Of a DNA stretch of 64,000 nucleotides, positions 28,095-36,714 are shown piece by piece. Source of the DNA: Arthrobacter pityocampae. GTDB taxonomy: Bacteria > Actinomycetota > Actinomycetes > Actinomycetales > Micrococcaceae. Under the pieces are notes generated by a model. That model worked only from the letters and a program-made list of their open reading frames with translations. It ran no database searches and was not told the origin of the DNA. Location: positions 460,134 to 524,133 of the forward strand of contig NZ_PRKW01000005.1 of NCBI RefSeq assembly GCF_002927275.1. The letters are read 5' to 3'. Each line of letters opens with the position of its first letter. Within the stretch, counting starts at the first letter, position 1. A program made the translations under genes and the position numbers.

Positions 28095-29411
28095 TCACCC
28101 GAGGACGGCCCAGCCGCGTGCCGGGACGAGCGCGGAGCCGTCGTCGACGGCCGCCTGTCCGGCGAGGACGGACGTCGCACCCGCGGTCCCGAGCCGCTGG
28201 TCCTCGTGCGAGAGATTGAGCAGCACGACGAGCGCGTGGGACTCATCCACGGAGCGGTAGGCGAGCACTTCGTTGGAGAGGTGGAGCACCTCGGTCCTCG
28301 CCCGGTGCAGCCACGCGTTCCGGCGGCGCAGTCCGATGAGCTCCTGGTGCAGGGCGAAGACGGGTCCGCCGATCGGCGAGAGATCGTGCGGTGAGGGCGG
28401 GAAGAGCGGGCGGACGTCGTCGTCGCCCCCTGCCCGGTCCTCCTTGATGCCGCGGTAGCCCTGCTCGTCCCCGTAGTACACCGAGGGCGTCCCGCCGACC
28501 GTGAAGAGGACGACGGCGGCGTGCTGCACGAGGGCGGGGTCCTCGAGCTTGCTCGCGATGCGTGTGACGTCGTGGTTCCCGACGAAGGTCAGCGGCGCGA
28601 AAGCGGCCAGGAGCGCGTTGTGGCGCTCGAGGGCGGCGGCGAGCTCGTAGAAGTTCGCATCGTTGAGGGAACTCCAGATGGCCTTCCACAGCTCGTACTG
28701 GGTGGTGGAATCGATGCCGCCGGCCTGGACCGCCGCCGCGTAGTCCCCGTGGATGTACTCACCGACGAAGTACGCGTCCGGGTGCGAGGACCGCACGCGC
28801 TGCATCACGTCGGCCCAGAACGACGACGGCACGGCGTAGGCGGCGTCGAGTCGCCAGCCGTCCGCCCCGCGACCCAGCCAGTACTCCATGACCTCGACGA
28901 CGAAGTCCGCGACGGCGGGCTCCTCGTGGTCCAGGGCCACCAGGTGGTGGTGCCCCTCGAAGTCGCGGTACCCGGGCTCGATGCCGGGCCCGGCGCCGTC
29001 GGGCCAGTCGAGGGAGAACCAGGCGGCGGTCGGGGCGCCCGGTCCCTGCGTGAGGACCTGCTGGAAGGGTGCGAAGGAGCGGCCCGTGTGGTTGAAGACG
29101 CCGTCGAGGAGGATCCGCAGTCCGCGCCTCCCGGCCTCCGCGACCAGCGTGTCGAAGTCCTCGAGCGAACCCAGCCGGGGGTCGATCGCGAAGTAGTCGG
29201 TGGTGTCGTAGCCGTGCGTCTCGGAGGCGAAGACGGGGCCGAGCGCCAGCCCCGATGTGCCCAGCTCCACGGCGTAGTCGAGCCAGGGGATCAGCTCGAG
29301 CAGCCGATGGGCTGCCGCCGGTTCCCCGGTGGCCGCTTTCTCGGCACCCACGAAGCCGAGCGGGTAGACCTGCCACCAGATCGCGTGCTGGACCCACTCG
29401 GGCTCGTTCAT
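28095..29411 (-). CDS. GH13 alpha-amylase family enzyme
   Basis: 438-aa TIM-barrel alpha-glucan enzyme. Region I is DGVFNHTG, region II GWRLDAA (nucleophile Asp), region III FVGEYIHGD (acid/base Glu) and region IV FVGNHDVTRI. It has no signal peptide, so it probably acts on cytoplasmic maltodextrins or related oligosaccharides; hydrolase versus transferase cannot be told. The ATG at 29411 has ggaagg upstream and is preferred over an upstream ATG at 29438. The 29482-29916 gene lies 70 bp upstream on the same strand. Confidence 0.9.
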   Translation of the reverse strand: MNEPEWVQHAIWWQVYPLGFVGAEKAATGEPAAAHRLLELIPWLDYAVELGTSGLALGPVFASETHGYDTTDYFAIDPRLGSLEDFDTLVAEAGRRGLRILLDGVFNHTGRSFAPFQQVLTQGPGAPTAAWFSLDWPDGAGPGIEPGYRDFEGHHHLVALDHEEPAVADFVVEVMEYWLGRGADGWRLDAAYAVPSSFWADVMQRVRSSHPDAYFVGEYIHGDYAAAVQAGGIDSTTQYELWKAIWSSLNDANFYELAAALERHNALLAAFAPLTFVGNHDVTRIASKLEDPALVQHAAVVLFTVGGTPSVYYGDEQGYRGIKEDRAGGDDDVRPLFPPSPHDLSPIGGPVFALHQELIGLRRRNAWLHRARTEVLHLSNEVLAYRSVDESHALVVLLNLSHEDQRLGTAGATSVLAGQAAVDDGSALVPARGWAVLG

Positions 29412-29481
29412 GGCGTCGGCCTTCCCGTCTGCTCGCACCGGCCCGGATGGGGCAGCACCCCGGCTGCGGCCGGGACGATGA

Positions 29482-29916
29482 CTAGCCTACGTCGGCGAAC
29501 TGCCGGCCGCCCGCCGCGAGATCCCGGACGTCCCTCGGATCCAGGTGCGCGGCGTCGGCGATGGCTCCGATGGCCCCGCCCGCGTCCGCGGCCCGGACGA
29601 CGGCGGCCTCGAGGTCGGCCGTGAGCTGGTCGAGGTGCCACTCCGAGGACTCGAGGTCGGCCGCGGCCGCTGCCACCCGGCGAAGGGCGGGAGGCAGGGG
29701 GTGGGCGAGTTCGGCGGGCTCCTCGGGCGAGAGCTGGAAGCCGCAGGGGCAGGCCCAGACCAGTTCGACGTCGTCCGCGGCGGGCACCTGCGGGATCAGG
29801 CCGTAGGGAGCGGCGCGGTAGGAGGTCTCGCGGAGGATCATGGGGTCCCCGCAGTGCAGGGGAGCGACAGTCCTCGCATCGTCCCCGCCGAGCGTGTCAC
29901 CGATGGCCTGCGTCAT
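29482..29916 (-). CDS. Hypothetical protein with possible helix-turn-helix C-terminus
   Basis: 144-aa protein. The N-terminal half has cysteines (LHCGDP, ACPCGFQ) that could bind a metal. The C-terminal half is helical and ends in GAIGAIADAAHLDPRDVRDL, whose spacing resembles a helix-turn-helix of the type found in small actinobacterial DNA-binding proteins. The ATG is preceded by aaagg. A striking 13-bp palindrome lies 35 bp upstream, so autoregulation is conceivable. No family assigned. Confidence 0.65.
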   Translation of the reverse strand: MTQAIGDTLGGDDARTVAPLHCGDPMILRETSYRAAPYGLIPQVPAADDVELVWACPCGFQLSPEEPAELAHPLPPALRRVAAAAADLESSEWHLDQLTADLEAAVVRAADAGGAIGAIADAAHLDPRDVRDLAAGGRQFADVG

Positions 29917-29950
29917 GACCTGACCTTTCGAGTCGGAAATACGAACCGGA

Positions 29951-29981
29951 CATATAACTAGTTCGACAAACTAGTTATATG
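29951..29981. promoter_or_regulatory. Perfect 13-bp AT-rich palindrome
   Basis: Arms CATATAACTAGTT and AACTAGTTATATG flank a 5-nt spacer (cgaca). It is the most AT-rich segment in an otherwise GC-rich window. It lies directly upstream of the gene starting at 29916 and just upstream of the 3' end of the lipoprotein gene. The TAGTT...AACTA core resembles MarR/HxlR-type operators, and the outer TTATAT could double as a -10 element. Confidence 0.7.
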
Positions 29982-30012
29982 CGGAGCGACCTCCGCGTGT
30001 CCATTTCGCGGT

Positions 30013-30756
30013 CTACCCCTCCCCGGCGGCCTCCAGGACCCGTCCCGCCAGTTGCTCGAGGACGGCCGGGGACGCACCGGGGGAGCCCGTCGCCTGGCTC
30101 GTCGCGGCAACCGTGAGGTCGCCGCGAGCGACGGTCACGGTGGTGCTGTCCTGCTGCTGGCCATCCGGCAGCTCGACGGTGGACCTGACGGCGAAGGAGG
30201 TTGCGTCCTCCATGGTGGTCTCGACGGACTCCATGGTGCCCTCGACGGTGACTCCCTGCATCTCGATCGTGTACGTCGAGCAGGTCGCCACCAGGGCGAG
30301 CTCCTTCTCGGCGTTCTCCGTCAGGCGGTCCTCGGCGCCGTCGGCGACCGCGAGACTCACCGAGACGCTCGACAGGCCGTCCGGAGCCGGGGCCACGCCG
30401 ATGGCCAGTTCCGCGTCCTCCACCAGCGTCGAGAAGTCCTGTGGGAGGACGTTGCACTCGGCGGGAGTGATCGTCACACCGTCCATCAGCTGCGAGGCCT
30501 GGCCGAGGGCGGCCGTCACCTGATCCGCGGGTACGACGGTGAGGGGCGTGCCGTCGTGCGTCGAGATGGTCCCGAGGATCTCCGCCAGGTCCTCGCTGGA
30601 GTAGCCCCCGGGATCCGCCGGGGCGGAACTGCTGGCAACCGCCGCTTCCGGTGCACCGACCGTCGGCGCAGGCTCGGCCGCGGAGGGGCCGCCGCACGCG
30701 GTCAGGGCGAGCAGGAGGCTGCCGGTGAGGACGGGACGGAACAGGACACGCGACAT
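30013..30756 (-). CDS. Putative lipoprotein
   Basis: 247-aa exported protein with a type II signal peptide ending in the lipobox LTAC (Cys21). An Ala/Pro/Ser-rich linker leads into a soluble domain rich in Thr, Val and Glu with conserved-looking beta segments (SSVSVSLAVADGAEDRL). It may be an actinobacterial sensor-domain-like lipoprotein, but I do not recognise a defined family. It is transcribed towards the palindrome at 29.96 kb. Confidence 0.75.
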   Translation of the reverse strand: MSRVLFRPVLTGSLLLALTACGGPSAAEPAPTVGAPEAAVASSSAPADPGGYSSEDLAEILGTISTHDGTPLTVVPADQVTAALGQASQLMDGVTITPAECNVLPQDFSTLVEDAELAIGVAPAPDGLSSVSVSLAVADGAEDRLTENAEKELALVATCSTYTIEMQGVTVEGTMESVETTMEDATSFAVRSTVELPDGQQQDSTTVTVARGDLTVAATSQATGSPGASPAVLEQLAGRVLEAAGEG

Positions 30757-30849
30757 GAAGGACCCCCAGGTGTGACGGGGCCCCTGCGGCCCCTGCTGGG
30801 CCCGACGATACAGTCCCGTGTCACCGCGGACGGCGGGACTCGCCCTGCT

Positions 30850-31692
30850 CTAGTTCGAGGATCGCTCCGCTTCGGTACCGCGGTCCGCCCGGCGGAGCCG
30901 GCGGCCGGACTCGCGGTAGACCTGCGCGCAGAAGGCGACGAGCAGGAGGGCATGCGCCATGTCGCCGCCGTAATACATGAGCTGGGCTGCCTGCTCCGTA
31001 TCGGGGGGCAGCCCGTCCCGGTCCGCGACGGCGTACAGGTGCTTGGCCACGATCCCGTGCACGGCGATCGACACCACGAGGGCTCCGGCCCCGACCCTGA
31101 CGGGGGCACGGTGCGGATGAGGATCGATGCCGACGACGGCATAGGTGAACAGAGTGCCGGACACCACGAAGTGCACGTGGAGAAGCGGCCCGAGGGCGGG
31201 ATGGTGCAGCAGCGCGAACCCCGCCCCGTCCCAGTACAGGAGCGCCATGGGCGCCGTCGCCAGGAGCATCGCGGGAACGGGATGGGCGAGCAGCCGTAGC
31301 GCCGGGGCACGGACGAGCCTGCTGTACGCGCGTCCCACCCGGGCCGGCACCGCCCGCAGGAGGACGGTGCCGGGCGCGCCGAGGACGAGCAGCAGCGGGA
31401 CGACCATCCCCAGCACCAGATGGACGGCCATGTGGCCGGTGCTGCTCGTAGCGGCGGCGTGTGCGAGCGGCCCGGCGGTCACGGCGAGCCCGAGCGCCGT
31501 CCCGGACAGCCAGGCGATCGAGTGCCGCAGAGGGAGGGCGTCGCGTCCGCGCAGGGCGGCCGCACGCCCTGCGGCGAGGTACAGGACGGCGAGGCAGAGC
31601 CAGACGACGACGGCAACGGTGTCGAGCGCGGCGACGGCAGGGTCGCCGACGCCGGTCGTCAGGGAGCCGGAGTGGTGCGGACCCTCAGCCAC
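30850..31692 (-). CDS. ctaG: Cytochrome c oxidase assembly protein, CtaG/caa3-type
   Basis: 280-aa membrane protein with about seven helices, matching the caa3_CtaG family involved in copper delivery or assembly of the aa3/caa3 oxidase in Gram-positive bacteria. Diagnostic segments are GHMAVHLVLGMVVPLLLVLG, LLHVHFVVSGTLFTY and GIVAKHLYAV, with conserved histidines and a late YYGGDMAHALLL. It overlaps the upstream DUF2243 gene by 8 bp. CtaG-DUF2243 pairing is common and suggests a joint role. Confidence 0.9.
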   Translation of the reverse strand: MAEGPHHSGSLTTGVGDPAVAALDTVAVVVWLCLAVLYLAAGRAAALRGRDALPLRHSIAWLSGTALGLAVTAGPLAHAAATSSTGHMAVHLVLGMVVPLLLVLGAPGTVLLRAVPARVGRAYSRLVRAPALRLLAHPVPAMLLATAPMALLYWDGAGFALLHHPALGPLLHVHFVVSGTLFTYAVVGIDPHPHRAPVRVGAGALVVSIAVHGIVAKHLYAVADRDGLPPDTEQAAQLMYYGGDMAHALLLVAFCAQVYRESGRRLRRADRGTEAERSSN

Positions 31693-32194
31693 GGTCCGCG
31701 GCGTCGCCCCTGCGTCCGGCTCGACCGGCCGTCCGGAGCACCAGGAGGCCGGCGAGCAGGAACGCCGCGGCGGCCCCGTTCCACAGCAGGTCGTACGGAA
31801 GGAGGTCCACGCCGTAGCGGATCTGGTGCAGGTCCAGGATCTTGTGGTGCATCAGGCCGTCGTACAGCTGGAAAGCGCCGATGCCCACGAGGGTTCCGCC
31901 CACCCAGCGCCGGGTGTCCAGTGCGTTGCGGCGCCGGAGGTCGGCGAACAGGAAGAGCGATGCCACGGTCGCGAACCAGCTGAAGGCGTGGAAGAGCCCG
32001 TCCGATACGAGGCCGGCGTCGGGGGTGGACCGGTCGTAGAAGTGGTGCCAGTGGAGCAGTTGGTGGAACACGGCCTCGTCGATGAAGGCGATGATCCCGC
32101 AGCCGAACAGGATTCCCACCAGCACGTTGCGGCGCTCGAGGAGGCCCGCGCGGGAGCGTGGAGCCGCGGCGGGCGGCCGGCCGGATGCAGCCAT
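31685..32194 (-). CDS. DUF2243 family membrane protein
   Basis: 169-aa membrane protein with four helices. Conserved histidines in the DUF2243 motifs (DEAVFHQLLHWHHFYD, SDGLFHAFSWF and GLMHHKILDLHQIRYG) suggest metal or heme contact. ATG at 32194 is chosen over an upstream in-frame ATG because of an agaggga site. Its end overlaps the ctaG start, so translation is coupled. Confidence 0.88.
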   Translation of the reverse strand: MAASGRPPAAAPRSRAGLLERRNVLVGILFGCGIIAFIDEAVFHQLLHWHHFYDRSTPDAGLVSDGLFHAFSWFATVASLFLFADLRRRNALDTRRWVGGTLVGIGAFQLYDGLMHHKILDLHQIRYGVDLLPYDLLWNGAAAAFLLAGLLVLRTAGRAGRRGDAADRG

Positions 32195-32352
32195 GGTGAT
32201 CCCTCTGGTCGGTGGGCGGGTCGGGGTCCAGCGTGCCAGTGGACGCGGGGTGTGGTCCACCGCGTCTCCGGGCGGGCGGACACCGGCGGCCTGATGGTAG
32301 GACCAGCGTCACGGCGCGTATCGCAACCCGCGCCCGGCTGACCCGGTTGTTC

Positions 32353-32673
32353 TCAGGAGGCTTTCTCGTCGTACCACCAGTGCGCGTCCGCGCGCGGCGA
32401 CCGGCGGGCGGCAGGCAGGGCCACCACGACGGCGCCCCCGCGCGGGTGCGTGAGGAGCATCCGGATCCCCGCCAGCAGCGCGGCGGGGATGGACACGAGG
32501 ATGGCGACGGCGAGGGCGTACACCGCGAGGGCCAGATGGACGGGGGAGTGGTGCAGCCCCGCCAGGAGGGCGCCGCTGCCGAGCCACAGCCACACCCAGA
32601 AGAGGCCGATCACGAACAGCACGGAGCGGGCACGCCGGTACCGCAACGGATGGTGCACCCGGCTACGCGCCAT
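32353..32673 (-). CDS. Small two-span membrane protein
   Basis: 106-aa protein with a basic N-terminus (MARSRVHHPLRYRRARS), two hydrophobic helices (VLFVIGLFWVWLWLGSGALL and LALAVYALAVAILVSIPAAL) and a charged tail ending DAHWWYDEKAS. It lies 158 bp upstream of the DUF2243-ctaG pair on the same strand and might belong with it. No family recognised. Confidence 0.65.
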   Translation of the reverse strand: MARSRVHHPLRYRRARSVLFVIGLFWVWLWLGSGALLAGLHHSPVHLALAVYALAVAILVSIPAALLAGIRMLLTHPRGGAVVVALPAARRSPRADAHWWYDEKAS

Positions 32674-32796
32674 ATCGCTCTCCCCAGACTGATCCCTCGG
32701 ACCCGCACGGCAGGACCACAGGAGAAAAGACTAGACCGGCATGGCGACTCCTCCGGCGATTCGAGACCGAATCGATACCGGACCACAGCCGGCCTC

Positions 32797-34086
32797 CTAC
32801 AGGGTCAGTGCGGCCCCCGGGAGATCCGCGTGCGCGGTGCCCTCGCCGAGCAACCGGACGTGGTCCGGGTTGAGGTCCCCGATGCGGTTCACACCGAGGA
32901 GCTGCATGGTGCGGGCCGTCTGCGTGCCGAGGATCTCGATGGTGCGGTCCACGCCCCGGCGTCCCCCGGCCATGAGCCCGTACAGGTAGGCCCGGCCGAT
33001 CAGGGTGAAGTCGGCCCCGAGGGCCACGGCGGCCACGATGTCCCCGCCGCTCATGATGCCCGTGTCGAGGATGATCGCCGTCTTGCCCTTCAGTTCGGCG
33101 GCGACGCGCGGCAGCAGGTGCAGTGGGACGGGCGCGCGGTCCAGCTGGCGCCCACCGTGGTTGGAGAGGATGATGCCGTCGGCGCCGTGGTCCACCGCCT
33201 TCCTGGCGTCGTCGAGCGTCTGGATGCCCTTCACCACGAGGTTCCCCTTCCACACGCTGCGCAGCCAGTCGAGGTCCTCGAACGTGAGGGTGGGATCGAA
33301 CATCGAGTCGATGAGGTCCGCCACCGTGCCGGAGTAGCGCGAGAGGGAGGCGAAGGACAACGGCTCGTGGGTGAGGAAGTTGAACCACCAGGCCGGCCGG
33401 TAGGAGGCATCCACGACGGTCTTCAGGGTCAGCGCGGGCGGGATGGTCATCCCGTTCCGGACGTCCCGGAGCCGCGCCCCGGCCACGGCGGTGTCCACGG
33501 TGACCATGAGGGTGTCGTTACCGGCGGCGGCGGCGCGGGCGATGAGCTCCAGGGAGCGGTCGCGGTCCGTCCACAGGTACAGCTGGAACCAGTTGCGTCC
33601 GTCCGGCGCCGCCCGGGCCACATCCTCGATGGACGCGGTGCCCATGGTCGAGAGCGTGTAGGGGATGCCCGCCGCGGCTGCCGCCCGCGACCCGGCGTAC
33701 TCGCCCTCGGACTGCATCATGCGGGTGAAGCCGGTGGGGGCGATCCCGAACGGCAGTGCGGAGTCCCGTCCGAGGATCGGGGTGACGGTGCTGACCGTCT
33801 CCACGTCCCGCAGGATGCCCGGCCGGAACTCGATGTCGAGGAACGCCTGGCGGGCACGCGCCAGGGAGATCTCGGCTTCCGCCGCACCGTCCGTGTAGTC
33901 GAACGGTGCGGTGGGGGTGCGCCGTTTGGCCAGATCGCGGAGATCCCAGACGGTGTTGGCCCGCTGGAGGCGCGCGGTGGTGCCGAGCCCGGGCTTCTTG
34001 AACTGCATGAGCGGGGCCAGGTCCGCGACCCGGGGGAGCCTGCGCCGCAGGGCGGGGGGAACGGTTGCTTTCGGGGGAGTCTGCAT
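32797..34086 (-). CDS. lldD: L-lactate dehydrogenase, FMN-dependent
   Basis: 429-aa alpha-hydroxy-acid oxidase family enzyme, membrane-associated and quinone-linked in known LldD proteins, oxidising L-lactate to pyruvate. Visible motifs are [11 protein letters not shown], the FMN-site QLYLW, the catalytic Lys in [10 protein letters not shown], and [12 protein letters not shown] with the active-site His-Arg. ATG at 34086 (MQTPPKAT) fits the family N-terminus. The gene is divergent from the lldR-like regulator, with a FadR-type operator between them, so lactate-responsive induction is likely. Confidence 0.9.
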   Translation of the reverse strand: MQTPPKATVPPALRRRLPRVADLAPLMQFKKPGLGTTARLQRANTVWDLRDLAKRRTPTAPFDYTDGAAEAEISLARARQAFLDIEFRPGILRDVETVSTVTPILGRDSALPFGIAPTGFTRMMQSEGEYAGSRAAAAAGIPYTLSTMGTASIEDVARAAPDGRNWFQLYLWTDRDRSLELIARAAAAGNDTLMVTVDTAVAGARLRDVRNGMTIPPALTLKTVVDASYRPAWWFNFLTHEPLSFASLSRYSGTVADLIDSMFDPTLTFEDLDWLRSVWKGNLVVKGIQTLDDARKAVDHGADGIILSNHGGRQLDRAPVPLHLLPRVAAELKGKTAIILDTGIMSGGDIVAAVALGADFTLIGRAYLYGLMAGGRRGVDRTIEILGTQTARTMQLLGVNRIGDLNPDHVRLLGEGTAHADLPGAALTL

Positions 34087-34168
34087 GGTCTGCCTTTGCT
34101 CGTCGTCGGGCCGCGGTCCACCCATCACCGGGGGGCGCCGGGGTGAGGTCAGGCCACAGATCCTACGG

Positions 34169-34187
34169 TGTGTGGTCCTACCACACA
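34169..34187. promoter_or_regulatory. FadR/LldR-type operator
   Basis: Perfect 8-bp inverted repeat TGTGTGGT-cct-ACCACACA whose centre TGGTCCTACCA matches the FadR-subfamily consensus TNGTNNNACNA. It is located between lldD and the GntR regulator, 16 bp before the regulator start codon. Confidence 0.85.
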
Positions 34188-34202
34188 AGCTATGCTGGCC
34201 GC

Positions 34203-34943
34203 ATGCGTACTCACCAGGCGGTCTCTGCATGGCTCGAGCAGGAACTCGCGGCGGGACGGCTGGCCATCGGCTCACGCCTGCCGGGGGAGCGCGCGATGGC
34301 CGAGCAGCTCGGGATCTCCCGCGCGTCCGTGCGTGAGGGGACGCGGGTCCTGGAGGCGCTCGGCGTCGTCCGCGCCGGGGTGGGCTCCGGTCCGCAGGCG
34401 GGGACGGTCATCACCGGCAATCCCGCACTGGCGCTGGACTCCGCCCTGCGGCTGCACGTCGCGAGCGCGCACCTGCCCGTCAGGGACGTCGTCGAGACGC
34501 GGCTGCTGCTCGAGACGTGGGCGGCGGCCCATGCCTCGCCGGACTCGCCCGCCCTGGCGCGCGCAGCCCTCCTCCTCGACGAGATGGACCGGCACGACGA
34601 CGGCCCGGACGGTTTCCTGGAGCGCGACTCCCTCTTCCACGTGGCCCTCGCGGAGGCTGCGGGCAACGTCCTGATCGGCGCCATGATGGGATCGCTGCGC
34701 GGATCGATCGCGGCGTACACGCAACGGCTCACCGCTGGACTCCCCGACTGGGGTGCCACCTCCGACCGCCTCCGGCGGGAACACCGCGCCATCCTCGAGG
34801 CGGTGCTGTCGGGCCGGGGCGGGACCGCAGCGGAACTGGTCCGCTCCCATATCGAGGGCTTCTACCGCGAGGCCGGCGTCGCCCAGGATGCAAGCGCTTC
34901 CCCCCGGCAGGCGACCCTTTCCCCGGGGATGCCCGAGATCTAG
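34203..34943 (+). CDS. lldR: FadR/GntR family transcriptional regulator (LldR-like)
   Basis: 246-aa repressor. The N-terminal winged helix-turn-helix has [20 protein letters not shown] (about residues 24-43) followed by [16 protein letters not shown]. The C-terminal FCD effector domain begins near VVETRLLLE, with metal-ligand-type [14 protein letters not shown]. It is divergent from lldD and has a canonical operator next to its start, which supports autoregulation and control of lactate use. Confidence 0.88.
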   Translation: MRTHQAVSAWLEQELAAGRLAIGSRLPGERAMAEQLGISRASVREGTRVLEALGVVRAGVGSGPQAGTVITGNPALALDSALRLHVASAHLPVRDVVETRLLLETWAAAHASPDSPALARAALLLDEMDRHDDGPDGFLERDSLFHVALAEAAGNVLIGAMMGSLRGSIAAYTQRLTAGLPDWGATSDRLRREHRAILEAVLSGRGGTAAELVRSHIEGFYREAGVAQDASASPRQATLSPGMPEI

Positions 34944-34996
34944 ACTGCAGGAGTCTGGTCGAGCAGCGGGCCACCGACCTCGACGTGGAGCAGGCC

Positions 34997-35398
34997 ATGG
35001 AACATCTCCCTCACATCCTCGAACACCCCACCGTGCTGCGGGACGGGGCGCCCGTCCCGGAGAGTCGGCGCGCCGTCCTCCCCGGGATCCTCCCCGGCGC
35101 GGCCCCCGACGTCCCGGACGACCTCCGGGGCGTGTCGACCCGCCGGCTGCGGATCATCTGCAACCATGCCTACCAGCTCCTGGACCATGACTGCCCGTCC
35201 GCCGAGAGCCGGGAGCGGTACGAGGCCGTCGTCGAGGAGCTCGAGTGGCGGGAGGCCCATGCGGAGCAGCTGACCGCGGAGGGCCCGCCGTCGAGGTTCC
35301 GCGACACCGCCGTGGTCATCACGTTCATGCCGCGCGCACTGCGCCGTCGGCTCCGGCGGCCCGGGGCGGCCCGCGCCGCAGGACGGGATCGCCGGTGA
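34997..35398 (+). CDS. Hypothetical protein sharing a domain with the GNAT protein at 47.8 kb
   Basis: 133-aa protein. Its central segment (VSTRRLRIICNHAYQLLDHD...RYEAVVEELEWRE) clearly resembles a segment of the protein encoded at 47831-48463 (VSNRQLRVLCNQTYRVLDRD...YELLIEEIERRE). In that protein the domain is followed by a GNAT domain; here it is followed by a basic tail (RALRRRLRRPG). No named family known to me. The stop overlaps the start of the DUF664 gene by 4 bp. Confidence 0.65.
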   Translation: MEHLPHILEHPTVLRDGAPVPESRRAVLPGILPGAAPDVPDDLRGVSTRRLRIICNHAYQLLDHDCPSAESRERYEAVVEELEWREAHAEQLTAEGPPSRFRDTAVVITFMPRALRRRLRRPGAARAAGRDRR

Positions 35399-35910
35399 CG
35401 TCCGCCGAGGTCCTGTCCGACGCCTTCGGCCGGCTGCCCGACCTCGTCCGCGGCGCCGTGCGCGGCCTCGATGCGGACGAGTTGTCCGCCCGTCCGGGCG
35501 GCTCAGCGAACTCGATCGCCTGGCTCATCTGGCACCTGACCCGCGTGGAGGACAGCCACCTCGCGGAAGCATTCGGTCACGAGCAGGTGTGGCTGGCCGA
35601 CGGCGTCGCCGACCGCTGGGACCTCCCGCTGGATCACGGGGACACCGGCTACGGTCACTCGGGGGACGAGGTCGACGCCGTCCGCGTGGACTCCGCCCAG
35701 CAGCTGCTGGACTACTTCGACGCGGTCCACCGGCTCGCACGGGACCTCGTGGCGGGCGTGGACGAGCAGCACCTGCACCGGGTGGTCGACGAGGGGTGGG
35801 ATCCGCCGGTCACCCTGCTCGTCCGGCTCGTGAGCGTCCTCGACGACGCCGTGCAGCACGCCGGCCAGGCCGCCTACGCCCGGGGCATCATCCTCGCCGA
35901 CCGGCCCTAG
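35395..35910 (+). CDS. DUF664/DinB-type mycothiol transferase-like protein
   Basis: 171-aa four-helix-bundle protein of the DinB superfamily. NSIAWLIWHLTRVEDSHLAEAF supplies the first conserved His, and DDAVQHAGQAAYARG the last. Actinobacterial DUF664 members are predicted mycothiol-dependent transferases. The GTG start overlaps the preceding stop (GTGA), indicating coupling. It ends 4 bp into the 3' end of the convergent AlkB gene. Confidence 0.85.
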   Translation: MTSAEVLSDAFGRLPDLVRGAVRGLDADELSARPGGSANSIAWLIWHLTRVEDSHLAEAFGHEQVWLADGVADRWDLPLDHGDTGYGHSGDEVDAVRVDSAQQLLDYFDAVHRLARDLVAGVDEQHLHRVVDEGWDPPVTLLVRLVSVLDDAVQHAGQAAYARGIILADRP

Positions 35911-36569
35911 CCGAGGCCCGTCTGCCGCAGCGTGACGTTCAGCCGCCCCTCGAAGCCGATGCCGGCCGGCGCCGTCCCGGGCAGGGTCCGCAGGACACCG
36001 TGGTAGGCGAAGCGCGAGGGGCCGCCGAAGACGAACAGATCGCCGGACGCCAGCTGCACGTCCTGCCAGGGCCGGTTCCGGTTCTCGGTGTTGCCGAAGC
36101 GGAACACGCACGCCGCACCGAGACTCAGTGAGACGACCGGCGCGTTCGTCCGCTCCTCCCGGTCCTGGTGCATGCCCATCCGGGCCGCGTCGTCGTAGTA
36201 GTTCACGAGGGCGGCGTCGGGCTCGTAGGAGGAGCCGGCGTCCTCCCCGTAGGCTGCCGTCACGGCGTCGCGCCCCAGCGTGCGCAGCACCTCCGGGAAG
36301 GGTGCGACGGCGGCGCCGCCGACGTCGTCGGCCGTGCGGCTGTACCGGTAGGGCAGCCAGTGCCAGCCGAGGCTCACGCTCTTCACCGACATGACGCCGC
36401 CGGTCGGCATGGTCACCGCGCGCATCGGGACCGGCCCGCTCGCCCACGTGCGGCAGAGGCCCACCAGGCGGCGCTGCTGATCCGGGTCCAGCCAGTCGGG
36501 GATGTGCACGGCGCCGGGCGCGAGCTGCCGCCGCGGGCGGGGAATCAGGGCGTCGAACGGATCGGTCAC
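35907..36569 (-). CDS. alkB: AlkB family alpha-ketoglutarate-dependent dioxygenase
   Basis: 220-aa Fe(II)/2-oxoglutarate oxygenase that directly repairs alkylated DNA or RNA bases. The iron ligands are HxD in MGMHQDREE and the distal His in FAYHGVLRTLPG; the 2-oxoglutarate arginines lie in FEGRLNVTLRQTG. The N-terminus LAPGAVHIPDWL is standard. A GTG at 36569 is used because the family begins there; the frame extends upstream to 36638. Confidence 0.88.
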   Translation of the reverse strand: MTDPFDALIPRPRRQLAPGAVHIPDWLDPDQQRRLVGLCRTWASGPVPMRAVTMPTGGVMSVKSVSLGWHWLPYRYSRTADDVGGAAVAPFPEVLRTLGRDAVTAAYGEDAGSSYEPDAALVNYYDDAARMGMHQDREERTNAPVVSLSLGAACVFRFGNTENRNRPWQDVQLASGDLFVFGGPSRFAYHGVLRTLPGTAPAGIGFEGRLNVTLRQTGLG

Positions 36570-36714
36570 CCCACCATTGTGCTCGGGAAACCCACGCCGT
36601 TCGTTGAAGCAATCTTCGGTCCCTGCCCGGTACTGCATCGAGGTGGGCGCGAAAGACTCGGATCAGGCACCGGCACCAGAGGGTGTCCCCCATTCCCCGA
36701 GAGGACCGAACGAG

